Assembly (NCBI GenBank): GCA_031213475.1
Contig: JARUPZ010000009.1
Span: forward strand, 6,605,601 to 6,669,600
Length of the DNA: 64,000 nt
From: Nereocystis luetkeana
Lineage: Eukaryota; Sar; Phaeophyceae; Laminariales; Laminariaceae
Direction: 5' to 3'
Part shown: in pieces, positions 1 to 13,026 of the stretch
How positions within the stretch are numbered: position 1 is the first letter of the stretch
Layout of the letters: every line of letters begins with the position of its first letter
Translations under genes and position numbers: made by a program
The notes under the pieces: generated by a model
What the model was told of the DNA's origin: nothing
Database searches by the model: none
Seen by the model: the letters and a program-made list of their open reading frames with translations, nothing else

Positions 1-3000
1 CGCCAATCACCGGAGGGTAGACAGGCCGAGTCGGCATGCAAACATGTTGTTCTCCTGGCCGTGCGATTATCGTAAAGCCGTTCACGAAAGGTACTCTACA
101 AAAACTTGACATATTCCAAGATAGCATATGATAAACAGTGATCGGTGCAGATATTAATGTCTGGTCCGGGGGGGGGAGTCCTGCGGTTAGTGTGGAGTGT
201 ACACTCCAGGCGTAGTGAATATATTTGCTCGTTTCCATCCAGGTATATCACCGAGGGCATCGTTTGTTGGTGAAGGTATTCGTCGCGGTATATATTTCCA
301 TTTTGTAATGAAGCGGAGGCTTCTTCATGCCAACGAGAAAAATGCAACGGTACATACATATCGAGACACGTCGACGTTCTTTCGAAAGTGAGGATAAGCT
401 TGTGAAAATTCATCAACACAAAATTGCACTGGGGTTGCCTTGGTAAAAAGACGGACGGACACTCTGCAGAGTCAGACGGGCATGATACAATATCAATGAG
501 GGGAACGGTGAAAAGTGACACCATGGTTGAAGATTGCACGATGAGCGTTTTCATGCTTATCCGTCTGAGTTGTTGTGATCCCATTCGATGCAAATCAATG
601 TACTGCGTGGGTGCTGTTTTCTGTGGCGTGTGGTACGTGAATAGTCTGTGCCACGACGCTAGTCTATCCCATTGTGCCTTGGACAAGACATTACTCAGTT
701 ATTATCAACCAACCACGTTTCATGGAGAGGCTGTTGTCGTGATACATGCTGAAACTGGTATTGTAGCACTACTCTCATCTAAATGATTGATTCGTCAAAA
801 ATGTCATGATAACAGCTGCCGTTTCGACTCCCGGGCGCTACGAGCTCAAATTCGCTGGCTTTACCATATACCGACTATGTCGTCAGCCCCCGGTAATCCG
901 GGCAAGTAACTGAATGAGAGGTAAACAATTTTGCCTGTACATCATGGCAGTTTGCTTTGTTTCAATGTCTTGCCGGTTCCCGCGTCAAGTGCCTTAAAGG
1001 GCATTACACAGATCCCGTATAACGTAACGCATTGCTTTAGCCGAGTTAATGTTGAAAGTTAGGTTCAGGGCCTTGATCATTGCTATGCGCTGTATTCTGG
1101 GAGATGATTCGCCACGGGAAACTCACATTGTTCACTCTAGAGGGCTCACACCCGGAATTCCTATGAAGGTGTATTTTTTATACACTCCAGAAACCAGTTC
1201 AGTTATGTTAGCGAGTTTGTTTCCGGGAGTCTGGCCGTTCCCTCTATAATACTTTTATCCTAAAGTGTACTCTTTCCCCCTGGGGGATTTTCGTTCCAAA
1301 AAAAAACTCTGTCCTCAACAGGTTGGCGTCACCAAGACCTTGCCTTCGGGAGTGATTTTTTGTTTCGTTTGGAGAGTTCTTCGGTAATTAACCGATTTAT
1401 AAATCTCACACAATGCACATGAAGGTAAATCCTACCATGGGGGCGTCGCCCTTCCCTCTACAGAGACGCCATACGCGAGAGAAAAGGTAGCTGGTGTTGC
1501 TCGTATCGAATACACCTAGTGGGCTGCAGGCGGGTTATTCTTCCGTGCGGAAAATATATGGATCAAACGTTTGAGTCTAGAGCGGTGCCCATCGAGTTTC
1601 TCTAGACTATTGAAAACGCGTCACCCCCAATGGTGTCAAAACAACATGCTCTACAGGGTTGACACCACGGTAAAGCACGCTACTTAAATCTTCGGGAGTG
1701 AGAGGTTTTCTTCAGAAATGTGGTGTACGACCACCCTGAAGGATACTCCAGGAATATTTTGTTGAGGGTTCAGTACCTTCTAGAGTTTTCAAGCAAATTT
1801 CTAGATGATCAAGGGGGTGGGCGTTGATCATGTAATTGCGCACCCCGTGAGAGATCCTGGTTCGGGCTGAAACACCCGAGGCCTTCGTATCGAAGCGGAA
1901 GAGGTCAGTCACAAGTTAGTGATCGCATCCCGCCTTCGACCCACATGTAATCCGGGTGGCAGGGAATGGAAATGCATGGTTGCATTACTTACAGTTGTTT
2001 ATCAACTCGAATGAAACGTTTCTGAAGATGCATGCCCTTATTGCGATATGTGGGATGTCGATCCCGGTTCCGACAATCTTACAAGCTCCCCCTCGATTGC
2101 GGAAGTGGTAAATGTAGCCCCGCAAACGCCCATGGAGTCCCTTGCCAGTTTTACCTTCTCCTTATTCTTCTTCTTCTTCTTCTTTTTTCATTTTGTTTTT
2201 TTTACCGGCAGTCAACGATCGTATTTACAAAAAAAAACTATCAACCGACGATAGATTCACCCAGTTGAGCAAAAGCACGCAGTAACTAACTGCAGTCAGG
2301 TTAATACAAACCTGACACCCCCCCGCACGTGTTTTCTCAACAAACACTAACTAATAGTACTCGCAACCTGGAATTTTAACGGCGCGTTTTTACCTATCAT
2401 GTTTCCAGAGATTATTTCGAAACCAGGTATCACGTTTCGGCAGACTCCGAACACACGGCCATTTGTGAGCCAGCAAACCTTGGCCCTGGTTGCCGCGTTT
2501 TTCACGACCTCCTCCTAGAAACACAAACCCTAACCGAGGCAATCCGTCTAGAAACCTCACCGAATCAGATCGGGCCGCCCCACCGAACACGTGTTTATGG
2601 GTGGATTGACCTGCGGTGCGTGATACGGTGAAGAGAACACTAGTTCTTGGTGAGATTCCTCTGATGAGGACAACTACATCTCGCCTAAAGACCGTCTATG
2701 ACACCCTTTGGGAGCCATCCCCGCTATACACCTCAATATGCTAGGCGCTCCACAACCGTGATGATGAAAACATCTATATCAGGTTGAAACTTGCGTGCGC
2801 AAACGTCCATATCTAACCGTACGACGCTTTCCGTAAAATGCTTGATAACACCCCCACGTCCGCGAAGGTGGCTAGCCTAGTAGGAACGAGCTAAAGAAAC
2901 TGCTCGAATACGTCCTACCACGTGTGTTAGTGCTAATTCGAACCCTAAACGTGAATTATTGAACCCATTCATAACACCGAACTCTTCCGTGGGTGCAAAC

Positions 3001-6000
3001 ATGCATACATACTATGTATTGCATGGTGTGCATAGGCCCCCCACCGAGTCTCCGCCCTTTCTAAATCTCAACGAAACACGAGTCCTTCTATCATATGACC
3101 TCCGGAAAGGAAATTACGTCTATCGAATGGGAAAGTTAGCGCATAGCCCACACCTAAAGCACCGGGCTGCTGTGACACGTCATGCGCCGCAATGGCAATG
3201 GAACCGTACTACAGTACGACGCACGCCAACCATGGCTATCCGTGTGACCTTGCGTTCTGTGCATCAGTCCACGGCAGGTAATTCGTGCCATCGGCTTAGT
3301 GCCGCCTTCCTGCTATAGATAGAACCGGTCGTCAACGTATAGCCATCAGCCAATTCATTCTGATTTCGACCATCCGCCATTGGGGCGGGGAGGCCCTTTC
3401 TAGTCCGTAAGTTGCACCCTTACCTACTTACATACATACACACAATATGCAAGCCGTACTGAATCTGATATTCGATCCGACATGCCACAAAACATTTTTC
3501 AAAGATTCCGTAAACCTCCCGTGGTGCCAACCGCGGTTACCGAGAATACAACGCACACTCCCCGAACTCCTACCGTCATATCGAACGGGTGTTCGGGGTC
3601 ATCACTCGGCCGCACATACGACACACGGCGTTTGGCGGAATACGTCTATGGCATAGGCCGTGCGTCCGCGGAAATACGCGCACAATATACAGAACACATT
3701 AGTGTGTCGCCCATCACCCAGTATATACGTCACTGATAACATTATGTTCTACCTTGGCCGCGGAGGGGCATCTTGGCTTCAGGCTTCACCGAGATGTAGA
3801 TGCAGGTGAAGTCGCGGACGGCGAGCTACAGCTTGCCGGCCTAGTGGCACACATTACACCATCTTGAACCTTTTGAGGGGCGTCCCTGCTAAATGGATCA
3901 GCCTGCCATCCGATCGGGCAGGAAGGCGTTTGTTCATCCGCCAGGAGCACTGTGCAGATTAGATTACTTGACACGCGATGATCTGTCTGAAGCCCAAACT
4001 AATTCGCACGTTCGGGTCTGTATGGCAACGTACCCGAAGCAAGCGACCGTCCCAGCTCAAACCGATATGCCATTTCACACATTCAAGACTTCAACGTTCG
4101 TGTGCCCTTACGGTTCGTTTTCAGACCAAAATGCGCAAATAATGTTCCTCCCGTGTTCGTCCGGTACTCAGAGGCCCACGGTGTGCTCTCAGGGATACAT
4201 TTCCTATACCCGGTCGGACGTTTGTGCCGCACGGATTGAATTATCGAGTACATGATGCAACGGTTCGTTCGTCAGGTGTATACGTGTTCTACGGTAGTCG
4301 ATGTTCGTGACAGGCACTCTCGCCGCAACGTCGCCCCGACCACTATTGGGTACGAGCGTTACGAACCTCACGCATCGCTCTCCCACCCGCGTTCGCTCTC
4401 GTCGCGGAAATCCGAGCACCGAGAACGACCCCACGATAGGGAGCCCTCGCTGTCATCCCATCCATGGAATGTCAAATCAAGAACAGGCCTGGGAAGAAAA
4501 ATAAGTAGGCAACCGGTAACGGAGGGCGACACAATTCAGGGGACGGTAACTTTGTTACCAGTGAGGAGCAATAGGTAAGCGCCGTGCAAACAAAAAACAC
4601 AACCTACATGCATCAGCTTCGAAGCTTGCTCATCGCTTCTACCTATATCTCTATCCCATGGCGCGTGTGCGGGGGAACTATGCAACCGTGAAGCCCCCTC
4701 GAAGCGAAGATGTGGTAGGTCGTTTGGACCATGTGTGCCTGCCAGGGAATGTGAGTGCCCCCCCCCCCGTCCCCGCGACGATATCTGCGTCGTCGGCGAA
4801 ATTTCGACGTACTCCGTCCTGGCAATGTGTGAATGCTAGGGTGTTACTGCCATACGACTACCGCCGTTCACGACAATGAGTATTCCCTCCCACCCACCCC
4901 GCCGCCACGGGGGTAGAGCCTCACACAGTCAAGGCAGCAGTTTAGAAGAGAATGTCAGAGACTGGAAGTTTACGTGAAATGAAAACGCTTCAGAAGCAAA
5001 TGAGCGAACAAACGTTCGAGGGGGGGGGGGTTAGGAGCTGGTCTAGTTATGGGCGATTCAAGAATATTCAAGTATGCTGAGGCCTTAAGCTGCGGAGGAT
5101 AGTTATCGAGGCTTCTCGTCTCCTCATGTTTTTTCAGAACGTAAAATCTGGTCGCATTTAATACACGCCGTCATTTAACGTTCTGCTAGTTCGTCCCAGG
5201 GTAGAGAGCGATTCAGCCAAAGTTGATATATCCTTTACAGCAGCTTGTGATTCTGTTCAGACAGCCCTAGTAGTAGTGTGCTTCCTCGACCGAGGCGGAA
5301 AAAGCGACTCTGAGAAGATATAGTGGTCGACAAAATTATTGGCCTGTGCACAAGGACTCAAGAAAATATCAACACCACTTGATTGAGCGTTTGCAATTCA
5401 CTTGTTGTGGCATGGAGCTGCATGCACAATACTACTAGGCGGTTCCAGGTTAACGATGAAACTCCACCTTCCGGCGAAAATAAACGGAGTACGCCGAACG
5501 TTCCCGACAGAAAAAAAATGCACATACATGACAGCATGAACACGATGAGCACATCGGTGAAGAGAGGTCTTCTTCTCGAGCTGCATTTCGTGGAAGAGAG
5601 GCACTGCTCGTATTACTTGGGGAGGCACAACTCAGCCCGGGATGTTACACTGTGTGATAAAATCCATACTCTGTGTTTTCAGGCCATTGATCGCTCCACA
5701 CGGTAAATTCTTCGACACATACTTGATGTGTTGACATGGTCGCACGAACAAAAGGAATACGCCCATGACACTTCTTCTTCACTGCGAGTCGTCCAAGACT
5801 GTTCCAAGAAGCCTCTGCCAAATTACTTGAACAATAATGGGTTTTTTTCGGAAACCTCGGAGGAAAATATCTCCTCACGGGGATTGCTTTTGCGCCTTCA
5901 TTTTGGAGAGTTGAAAAGCGAGATCTGCCGGGGGGTTGTGCTTCACAACAATATAACAGAAATCACAGCTGGACGTGTTTTTAAAATAACCTTTTTCGTC

Positions 6001-6233
6001 CACCAGCAAACGTCAAAGCCCCCCGAACCATCTAGGGAACACTGCTACAGACGACTTCCTCCTTCTCCTATTATAATCGCCCAAGTGTTAGTCCGTGCGC
6101 ATTGAGATGACGCACAAATCCACCAACGTCGTACCTTAGTGACCGAAAACGTCGAGGAAAACGTTCGAAGTAAGAATGGGATATCTGTTACTAGAACAGC
6201 CTCAAGGCGATAGACTGTGAATATCACTGCTGA
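1..6233. other. No recognised gene; spacer sequence
   Basis: I see no family I recognise on either strand. The longest open frame (196 codons, minus, 96-686) is within what chance gives in a window this size, and a 120-codon plus-strand frame overlaps it. Near 3786-3974 a short minus-strand stretch has coding-like composition, but its frames switch and it stays unassigned. A T-rich CTT run lies near 2160-2200. Confidence 0.5.
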
Positions 6234-6466
6234 GGTGTTTTACGGCAGAGATACCACATTTCCGCTAAAATGTTTAGTAAATGACGGGGTTCCTTCGCCC
6301 GAAATCGTCGGAAGGCCAAACTTGTTTGAAAACATGACCTGTTAGTATACTTGGGCCATGGGATTATTCATCGGGATGCACTCTGATTTTCGCCCAAGCC
6401 AGTTGTCGGGTTAGGCATGGAGCTCCTTACGTGACGAGCCTCAGAAACAATTGGGTAAACCTCTTA
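6234..6466 (+). mobile_element. MITE family A, copy 1 (degenerate)
   Basis: This is one of six copies in the window of a non-autonomous element of about 250 bp. The left end reads like GTTTTACGGCAGAGATACCAC, followed by ACATTTCCGCT. The interior carries GGGTTCCTTCGCCCGAAATCGTCGG and the words for 'GGGCCATGGGATTATTCATCGGGATG'-type sequence in broken form. The right end contains GGAGCTCC, then GAGCCTCAGAAACAATT and a degraded terminal repeat CCTCTTA. Alignment by eye to the copies at 16.1, 20.9, 41.4, 43.1 and 61.7 kb supports the call. No coding capacity is visible, so it must have been moved by an enzyme encoded elsewhere. Confidence 0.75.
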
Positions 6467-9247
6467 ACCCAGCCCACCGCTGCTGTATAAGTAAGAGGGT
6501 AGGAATGAGGAGAGTGACAAACGTCTCCAAGTGGGCAAGCTTCCAGCTAGAGGGTTGGCGTATTTTAGACTGAACGCAACACACAGTTGCATATTTTGAG
6601 CTTTCTTTACCAGTTTTGATCCTAGGCCATGCTTCCCATTCCCTTCGTTCCTGTAGTGACGTATATATTTTTGCGTCTACGTTTTTGAGAAGAAAAAAAA
6701 GTGGAAGTACGGTAGTGCGGAACAGAAACGAACACCCGTAATATTCTCACCTTGGGCCAACCACAAGAAACACCAACTAACTGAAGCATCAATTTGAATG
6801 AACTAAGAACATAAAATGACCCACCGTAAGCCAAAGAACTTGGCATGAGTGTCAGACAGCAAAAACGCACGAAGTATTTACACTACACAGTAAACCACAA
6901 GAAATATATGAAAAGGTGGCAGCCGAACACAAACCGAGGGACAGGGATCTCTGGACAATTTTAGCTTGTGTTTCATGCACAGATACTATAATTGGTTTAA
7001 AGGTATCCATCTCGAAGGTTACCTCCTCTCTGGGCGAAACCGAGGCTAGCTAGGCTAGGTAGGGTGTTGGATTTGGTTTGAGACTAGTGTGTTGAAGCCA
7101 ATGCATTCAGTTGACCCTACGTACAATGTAAAACATTGAGGTAGCTTTGGAATAGTCTGGAGTTATTGCTCAGATGGAGTTGCGACGCGCATCACCACAT
7201 AAACCGTTCCAATCGTGATTTTAAAGAACGAAAGCAACACCCAGCAAAGCCTAGATGCCGATCACGGAACCAGCAACCCGAAGCAGCAGCCACAACCACA
7301 ACCACCTATACCACCACGACAACCGCCGGCAAGCTTTCGCTGCTTCCTCTTGGTAGTCAATGGCGGTAGTGGTAGTCGTGGTAGTCGTGATTGCGGCGGT
7401 TTTGGTGGTGGTGGTGGTTGTGGAGGTGGTGGTGTAGCTTGACGCCAGGACGGTTATTGACGGGAGGTCTTTGTCACCTTCTGCAGACTGGTGAATAATT
7501 CGCGTAATATGCTTTGGCTTGGCAAGACCGCCCATTGAGCTCGGAAAAGGGGGCATCCAATGTGATTAAGCTTCGACAACTCAGGAGGGCTTTGAGCACG
7601 CACGAGTAACGGAGAATATGTATACTACATACCAGGTGGGGGACTTCGGAGACACCGCCCGTTTCACATCGGTGATGCGTTCGTCACGCACGGTTACAGA
7701 ATGCGATCTCCGAATTATGGGAGATACGAGTATCAGAGCGACGAAAAAGCGACACAGTTTCAGCAAGTTATCGACCGCACTGCTGCTCTAGAGCAGCCGC
7801 GAACGGTTGCGACGTCGAGCACGCCATTAATCTCGAGCTCTACATCTACAGTAACCCAACCTGCGACAGGAGAAGACGGCGGCGGCCGTGCCATCTTCGG
7901 TCAAGCCGGGCTTGCCGAAAGCGTGTGGAAGAATAACTGTACCTGACGATCCGTTGCGTCACTCCAGTTGGTATGACGGATTATGCATCAAATATCACTT
8001 GGTTGAAGTACTGTCGTTCGGGTGTAGTCAGAAGAACTGTAAAAAACAAATTGTTTACACTACGTGGGTTGTTCGTTTTCAAAATATGTTTGCTCCGGGT
8101 TCTGTTAGCTATGATGTGTTAAATGGCGAGGACAGCTTGACAGCTTGACAGCACCAAGGCCGAGTTATACGTGGTCTAAGCGCAAACGGCCCGCATTGCA
8201 CGCAGTACCGTCGGACGGCTATTCCTTCGCACGAGAGTTGCCGCCAACAAAAATCGTACTCCGTCATGGATTCCTCTGTGTTGATGGAAACCACAATTCG
8301 ACGTAGCCTTGGCTGCGGCGGAACCACCTGGCACCACCATGCACCGATTGAAGGAAGCATGTGGGTGCCCGAGGCCCACTGTTATGTAGGTCGTACCGTC
8401 AAGAGCTCGACGCGAGACCCACATACGGAACCACCGCTGCCCCAGAGACATTTCCAAACTGCTATAAGGCAACAGAACTTTTCTCTCGACTCTTGGTAAA
8501 ACTACTGAGTTAGGACGCTCCACGCCCTGAAAAACTATATCACGTAGAGTCAAACACAATTCGTCCTTGCGACAGACATCTCCGTGTGTGTGGGCGGCCT
8601 TGAGCGGTGCTCTATCAGGACAGGTGAGCGTAAGAGGGGCGTTGCTGAGCATGACAATCAATATATTGACGCCCCAGGCATACTACGGGTAAAGGCCCAA
8701 CCGAGTTTATCTTCGCTTTGCTCTGATGGTTTGAGGAAAACAATATGCGTTGTGATGAAACTATCGAATGCGTCGTGAGTAGAACCGGCAACGACGTTTG
8801 GCTCGCGTGTGCGAACTTTAAATTTAAAATCGACTGTACTTCAAGACGATAGCGGTGTGTCAAACCAAGATTAACATGTTTTGGATTTAAAGCAACGGAG
8901 AACCCGCGCGGGCCACATAGGGGAAAAAAACACTCAGGGTGCGTCGAGACTTGACATCGTGTTCGCATTTCACCCCATTCACTAAAACAACGACTGAAAA
9001 CAGCTCCGTGGTTCAAGACCCACCTTTCGATTTGTTTCGTTTTATATTGATTTTGTAGCGTGGGGGTTGTAGGATGGCTTTGCGTTGGGTTTCGATTATT
9101 TTGGGTGGCATTTTAGTGGTGTGACAAAAGGAAAAAGGAAAATGGAAGTCATTCGCACTGCCGCTAATCGTAAGTCGGTTTGTGGGTGGCTGCATTGTCA
9201 GTTGAAATATAGCACACGTATTGCTTCACTGCTGTACATGCCGGGTT
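6467..9247. other. No recognised gene; spacer with trinucleotide repeats
   Basis: Nothing here matches a family I know. A 161-codon minus-strand frame (8176-8661) is the longest open frame; its residues suggest no domain with confidence. A GACAGCTT unit is repeated near 8138-8150. The CCA/GGT-rich tract at 7283-7437 is listed separately. Confidence 0.45.
7283..7437. repeat. ACC/GGT trinucleotide-rich tract in inverted halves
   Basis: The left part is rich in CAA/CCA triplets on the plus strand. The right part is rich in GGT/GGC triplets. The two halves are complementary in composition and could fold back on each other across a spacer of about 50 bases. The open frames here encode only Thr- or Gly-rich low complexity. 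Confidence 0.6.
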
Positions 9248-9372
9248 GATGTCGTGTGTGCGCGGGTGTGTGGGTGTGTGTGGTCTGTTAGATGTGTGGA
9301 TGGGTGGATAGCTGGATACGCAGGTGGGTGGGTCGGTGGGTTAGTGGATGGGTAGGTTTGTGGGTGGGTATA
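9248..9372. repeat. GTGTGG/GGTGGGTGGAT simple-sequence tract
   Basis: The plus strand is an almost pure G/T tract with repeated GGTGGGT and GGATGGGT words, a degenerate microsatellite. The 60-codon frame over it (Trp/Val/Gly-rich) is a composition artefact. Confidence 0.7.
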
Positions 9373-11084
9373 ATATTTGCCCCGCCGGTGGGTTCCACCA
9401 CATTATTTTCCGTTTCGTGGTTGTTTCGGCGTAAGGATATTGTCAACGCCCCGGTTTTTGTTTCGATTCCATAGAATACAGAAGTACGTTGAAACTTCCA
9501 CCAATGGTTGGAAGTTTAAACGCTTCCACTGACTTCTACTACCTCCACCAAGTTGCATAGACTTCGCTACTTCAATGCAAGTAACACGTGGAACAATCAA
9601 CGTGAGGTTTGAGATTTGATCGAAAGTTTCTTCACTCTCATGGAAGTATTTTCACTTCCACAAGGAAGGGCAAAAGAGATGTCTCCCTGACAGTAAATGG
9701 ACCACTGCAATGGGCGTATGTCTTACTAAAATCCACATACTTTTTCTTGCTTCACTGTAAGCGTTTTAACTTCCATGGACCAAATAATTACCTACTGAAT
9801 TTAGTCTCACTTTCAAAGAAAAATGGTTACATCCACGAGTCTCTGATCGGTGTCATTGGTGGACCCCCGGTTGATTTGGGGGGTGGCTTTTGTTTTTAAC
9901 GCGCAGTTGTGGCTAGTAGTTGTGTCCCAAGTATTAGGCCTTCACTGCGGGGTCAAGGTACTGGGCGGGACCATGGCAGAAGGAATTTTCTATGAAAGCT
10001 CAGTCAACGTCCATTGAAGCAAATCTTAACTTGGTTTTGAACGTACACGTGCCTTCCTGGAAGTTTATCTTCCAGGGCATTTGCTGGACGGGTTCGATGT
10101 AATATATGTTTACTCATTTCCTAGAGGAAGCGGAATCCATCTACATGTAAGTCAACGTTACTGTCATTGAGGGGAAACAAGTCCCATCGGGAAGGATTGC
10201 GTACTTCCATGCAACTTGTCATACAATTAGACTCAAAAGCAAAATATCTCGGGAGATCGCGCCGGCGTGGCGGCGATAGTACAACTACTTATTGTAGTTT
10301 GAAATAGGTTTGGTTAATACCTGTGGGATGGAAGTTTCATGGCAGGTTTGAAATGTTTGCCATACCTTCGATTGTAGTCGTGTGATATGTTACAAGCACT
10401 ACCACATAAGAAGCTCGCTGGAGCTGTGGAAATAGCAATGATGGACTGGGAAATGTCTGCCGGTGTACTGCTAATCAGGGTGCACACCCAACACGTCGAG
10501 CCAAGAGACAGTGAGCAGAGTTTGTAGCAACAAGTCACAGAGGGCAACATGCTGTGCCACGTATGACCTACAAAAACATTCAGCGATACTACAACCACAT
10601 AGTTCGCATCGTACCTGGTATGGAGACAAATATGTCTACTGAGAATACATGACTTCTTCTGATGTTCGCTGAAATACACACTCTTTGGAACCGTTGTGTT
10701 TTGTGGTGATACACGTTTTCCAATAATGGGGTGTATTAAACGAAGGGAACCTCGAGCGTATGTACGGCACACACTGTATTTTGCGTTGCTACCTCGCTGT
10801 ACATTCCCACGAACATAACTGCCTCGGATTGCCGACAAGAACTCATTTCTCCAGAAGATTGCTAGCGCTAGGAGGATGATAACAGCAGCAGTAGTGGTCC
10901 CGTGACATGTATCATAGACACGCAACCAAGAAACTTATTTGTGGACAGGGTGGATATCTCTCTTAAAACCGATTTCTCGAATATTTACAGCTTGCGGTGT
11001 TGGGGCAATTTTGCAAGCATTAAAAATTCCGGCATCTTGTCTTTTAGAGTGGGAAAAGCTTCACACATAGGACAAATCATATAT
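9373..11084. other. Spacer with clustered ACTTCCA/TGGAAGT words
   Basis: Between about 9490 and 10340 the words ACTTCCA, CTTCCA and TGGAAGT recur about ten times in both orientations, far more often than elsewhere in the window. Each sits in otherwise different sequence. A 203-codon minus-strand frame (10314-10925) starts with a hydrophobic stretch near residues 11-25. Its composition (Cys, Ser and Tyr rich) does not look like a known family, and I regard it as probable chance. One exact TACCTGGTA palindrome lies at 10612-10620. Confidence 0.45.
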
Positions 11085-11632
11085 ATCCTATTTCTGGGAT
11101 CTAGATATTTTGGGGCAGATAGATACCTGATCTAAAGGGATCTGCGGGATCTAGATCATGTTCGCTGTATAGGAGCTGTGCGATCTAGATCCTATGCACA
11201 CGTTTTCCTGGGTGGGATCTGTATGATTTAGATCTTACGTACATATTTCTGTTTGTGGGATCTATGTGATCTAGATCTTACACACACGTTTGCCCGGGCA
11301 TGATCTGTGTGATCTACCTGATCTACACAGGTTTGACTGGTGAGGTACATATGATCCGCGTGATCTAGATCACATATGCCTGGAGGGATCTGCATGATCT
11401 AGATCTTACATGCATGTTTCGGTAGGTGGGATCTGCATGACCTAGGTCATACATACAATGACATGTTTCGCCAGGTGGGATCTGCAGATTTACATGTTTG
11501 ATAAAGTGGGATCTGTATGACCTAGATCTTACATACATTTTTCGCCAGGTGGGATCTGTATGATCCGGGTGATCTGCACACACATGTTTGCCAGGTGGGA
11601 TCTGTATGATCCGCATGATCTGCCACATTGTA
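11085..11632. repeat. GATC-rich minisatellite, block 1
   Basis: Degenerate units of about 40-58 bp follow the plan GGTGGGATCTGTATGATC, TAGATCTTACATACA, TGTTTGCCA. Most units carry the perfect 10-bp palindrome GATCTAGATC or a one-base variant (for example at 11148-11157). Unit length and sequence vary, so this is an old array. The reverse-strand frames over it show only His/Asp/Pro repeat artefacts. Confidence 0.85.
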
Positions 11633-11954
11633 CTCGTAGATGAAGATGTACAAGTTAAGGTTTGCTCGCGGGTGGTTATATGCGTTGGCTCGTGTAAACC
11701 GAAACCGCTGTATAAGAGATCTCACATACATTGACGACATCGCAGCCCACGGTCGTGGAGGCGGATAGCAGCTTTGGCTCCCCCCCATCAACAACACAGA
11801 CACAGCTGCATAAGCACGCCGTCGCTTACAAACCACGTACGGCGTGACAACTGTCGGGAGCGGATTCTGACAGTGGCACTGGGGCAGCAGATGATGTCGG
11901 CAGCGGCCCGGAAGCGGGTACTCCGGCGGATCCCGGAGGCGAACCGATCGAGTT
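11633..11954. other. Unique island inside the GATC minisatellite
   Basis: About 320 bases with none of the repeat words split the array in two. It is GC-richer than the repeat and open on the minus strand as part of a 149-codon frame that extends into the repeat on both sides. I recognise no family. It could be an insertion or a captured flank. Confidence 0.5.
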
Positions 11955-12545
11955 GGATCTTGCACACACATTTGGCCGTGTGCGATCTGTATGATCTAGA
12001 TCGTACGCACACGTTTGCCCGGGTGGGATCCGTATCATGAAGATCTTACATACATGTTTCGCAGGTATTGGGATCTGCATTATCTGCGTGATCTGCACAT
12101 GTTAGCCAGGTGGGATCTGCATGACCTGCGTGATCTGCACATGTTTCACCAGATAGATGAGATATGTATGATCTAGATATTGCATACAGGTTTGCCCGGG
12201 TATGATATGTGTGATCTCCCTGATCTGCACATGTTTGCCTGGTGGAAAATTTATGATCTGCGAGATCTGGATCATATACGAGTATGCCCGGAGGGATCGG
12301 TATGATCTAGATCCTACATACATGTCTCGGTGGGTGGGATCTGTATGATGTAGATCATACGTATATGTTTGGCCAGGTAGGATCTGTAGATCTGCGTGAT
12401 CTGCACATGTTTGACGGATGGGATCTGTGTGATCTGCATGATCTGCGCATTCTTCGCCGGGTGGGATCTGTATGATCTAGATCTTGTTCACACTTTTTAC
12501 GTGGCTGTGAAAAAAAATCTACGTGATCGAGATCGTAGTCTGTCC
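11955..12545. repeat. GATC-rich minisatellite, block 2
   Basis: This continues the array seen at 11085-11632 with the same unit plan. Further GATCTAGATC palindromes lie near 11994, 12305 and 12474. Many units end in TTTGCCAGGTGGGATCTG. The array stops near 12545, about 500 bases downstream of the 3' side of the minus-strand gene at 13.0-13.6 kb. Confidence 0.85.
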
Positions 12546-13026
12546 TAGGTGTGAAAAGCTTTCGCTGCATCTGGAAACGTGTGCGGCGAGGTGATGAGGC
12601 CCGCCCATGAATCGGCAGGTTCTGTTGTAAACAACTGACGGCTCGGCGGCCGTCAAGAGCATCGGTGCACCGCGAGGCTGTCGGGGAATAATCAAATATC
12701 CACACTACTTCTTCTTGCTCATTGCGGCGAAAAATAGAAAACATGCATTATTTTCAAAAACTTTCCGATAATTTGGGCATCCATAAATCTATTTCACGAT
12801 GGGTCGCGTTTACCGGCGATTATTACAATAGGAAGGTGTGCGATTCTTTACGCGTGTGTACCGTGAAAGGCCACACGTTCCTAGGCTAGTCCACTACCCC
12901 CAGTCAGTACGAAGACGTTATAGATACATTTGCTCATATCACAAGCTCACGGTGTGGATGTTTGGTAAAGAGAAATAAATAGAGAGAGTGACAACACAAA
13001 TTTACCATTTCGCACGCAGCACTCAC
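12546..13026. other. Possible downstream intron and exon sequence of the 13.0-13.6 kb gene
   Basis: On the minus strand a GTGAGT donor at 13030-13025 is followed by pyrimidine-rich sequence (CACTCTCTCTATTTATTTCTC) suited to a short intron. Further down, the frame over 12546-12744 reads like plausible protein before it runs into the minisatellite. I cannot place an acceptor or a true C-terminus. Confidence 0.3.

Noticed and set aside
96..686. 196-codon minus-strand open frame
   Set aside because: With roughly 18000 stop-bounded frames in 64 kb on two strands, about one frame of this size is expected by chance. No domain, no codon bias and no splice context support it.
8176..8661. START-like lipid-binding domain in a 161-codon minus-strand frame
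   Set aside because: A few residues suggested it, but the order of motifs does not fit the family.
10314..10925. 203-codon minus-strand frame with hydrophobic N-terminus
   Set aside because: Length is near the chance expectation, and the Cys/Ser/Tyr-rich composition resembles no family. It lies in the CTTCCA-rich spacer and includes an iterated palindrome.
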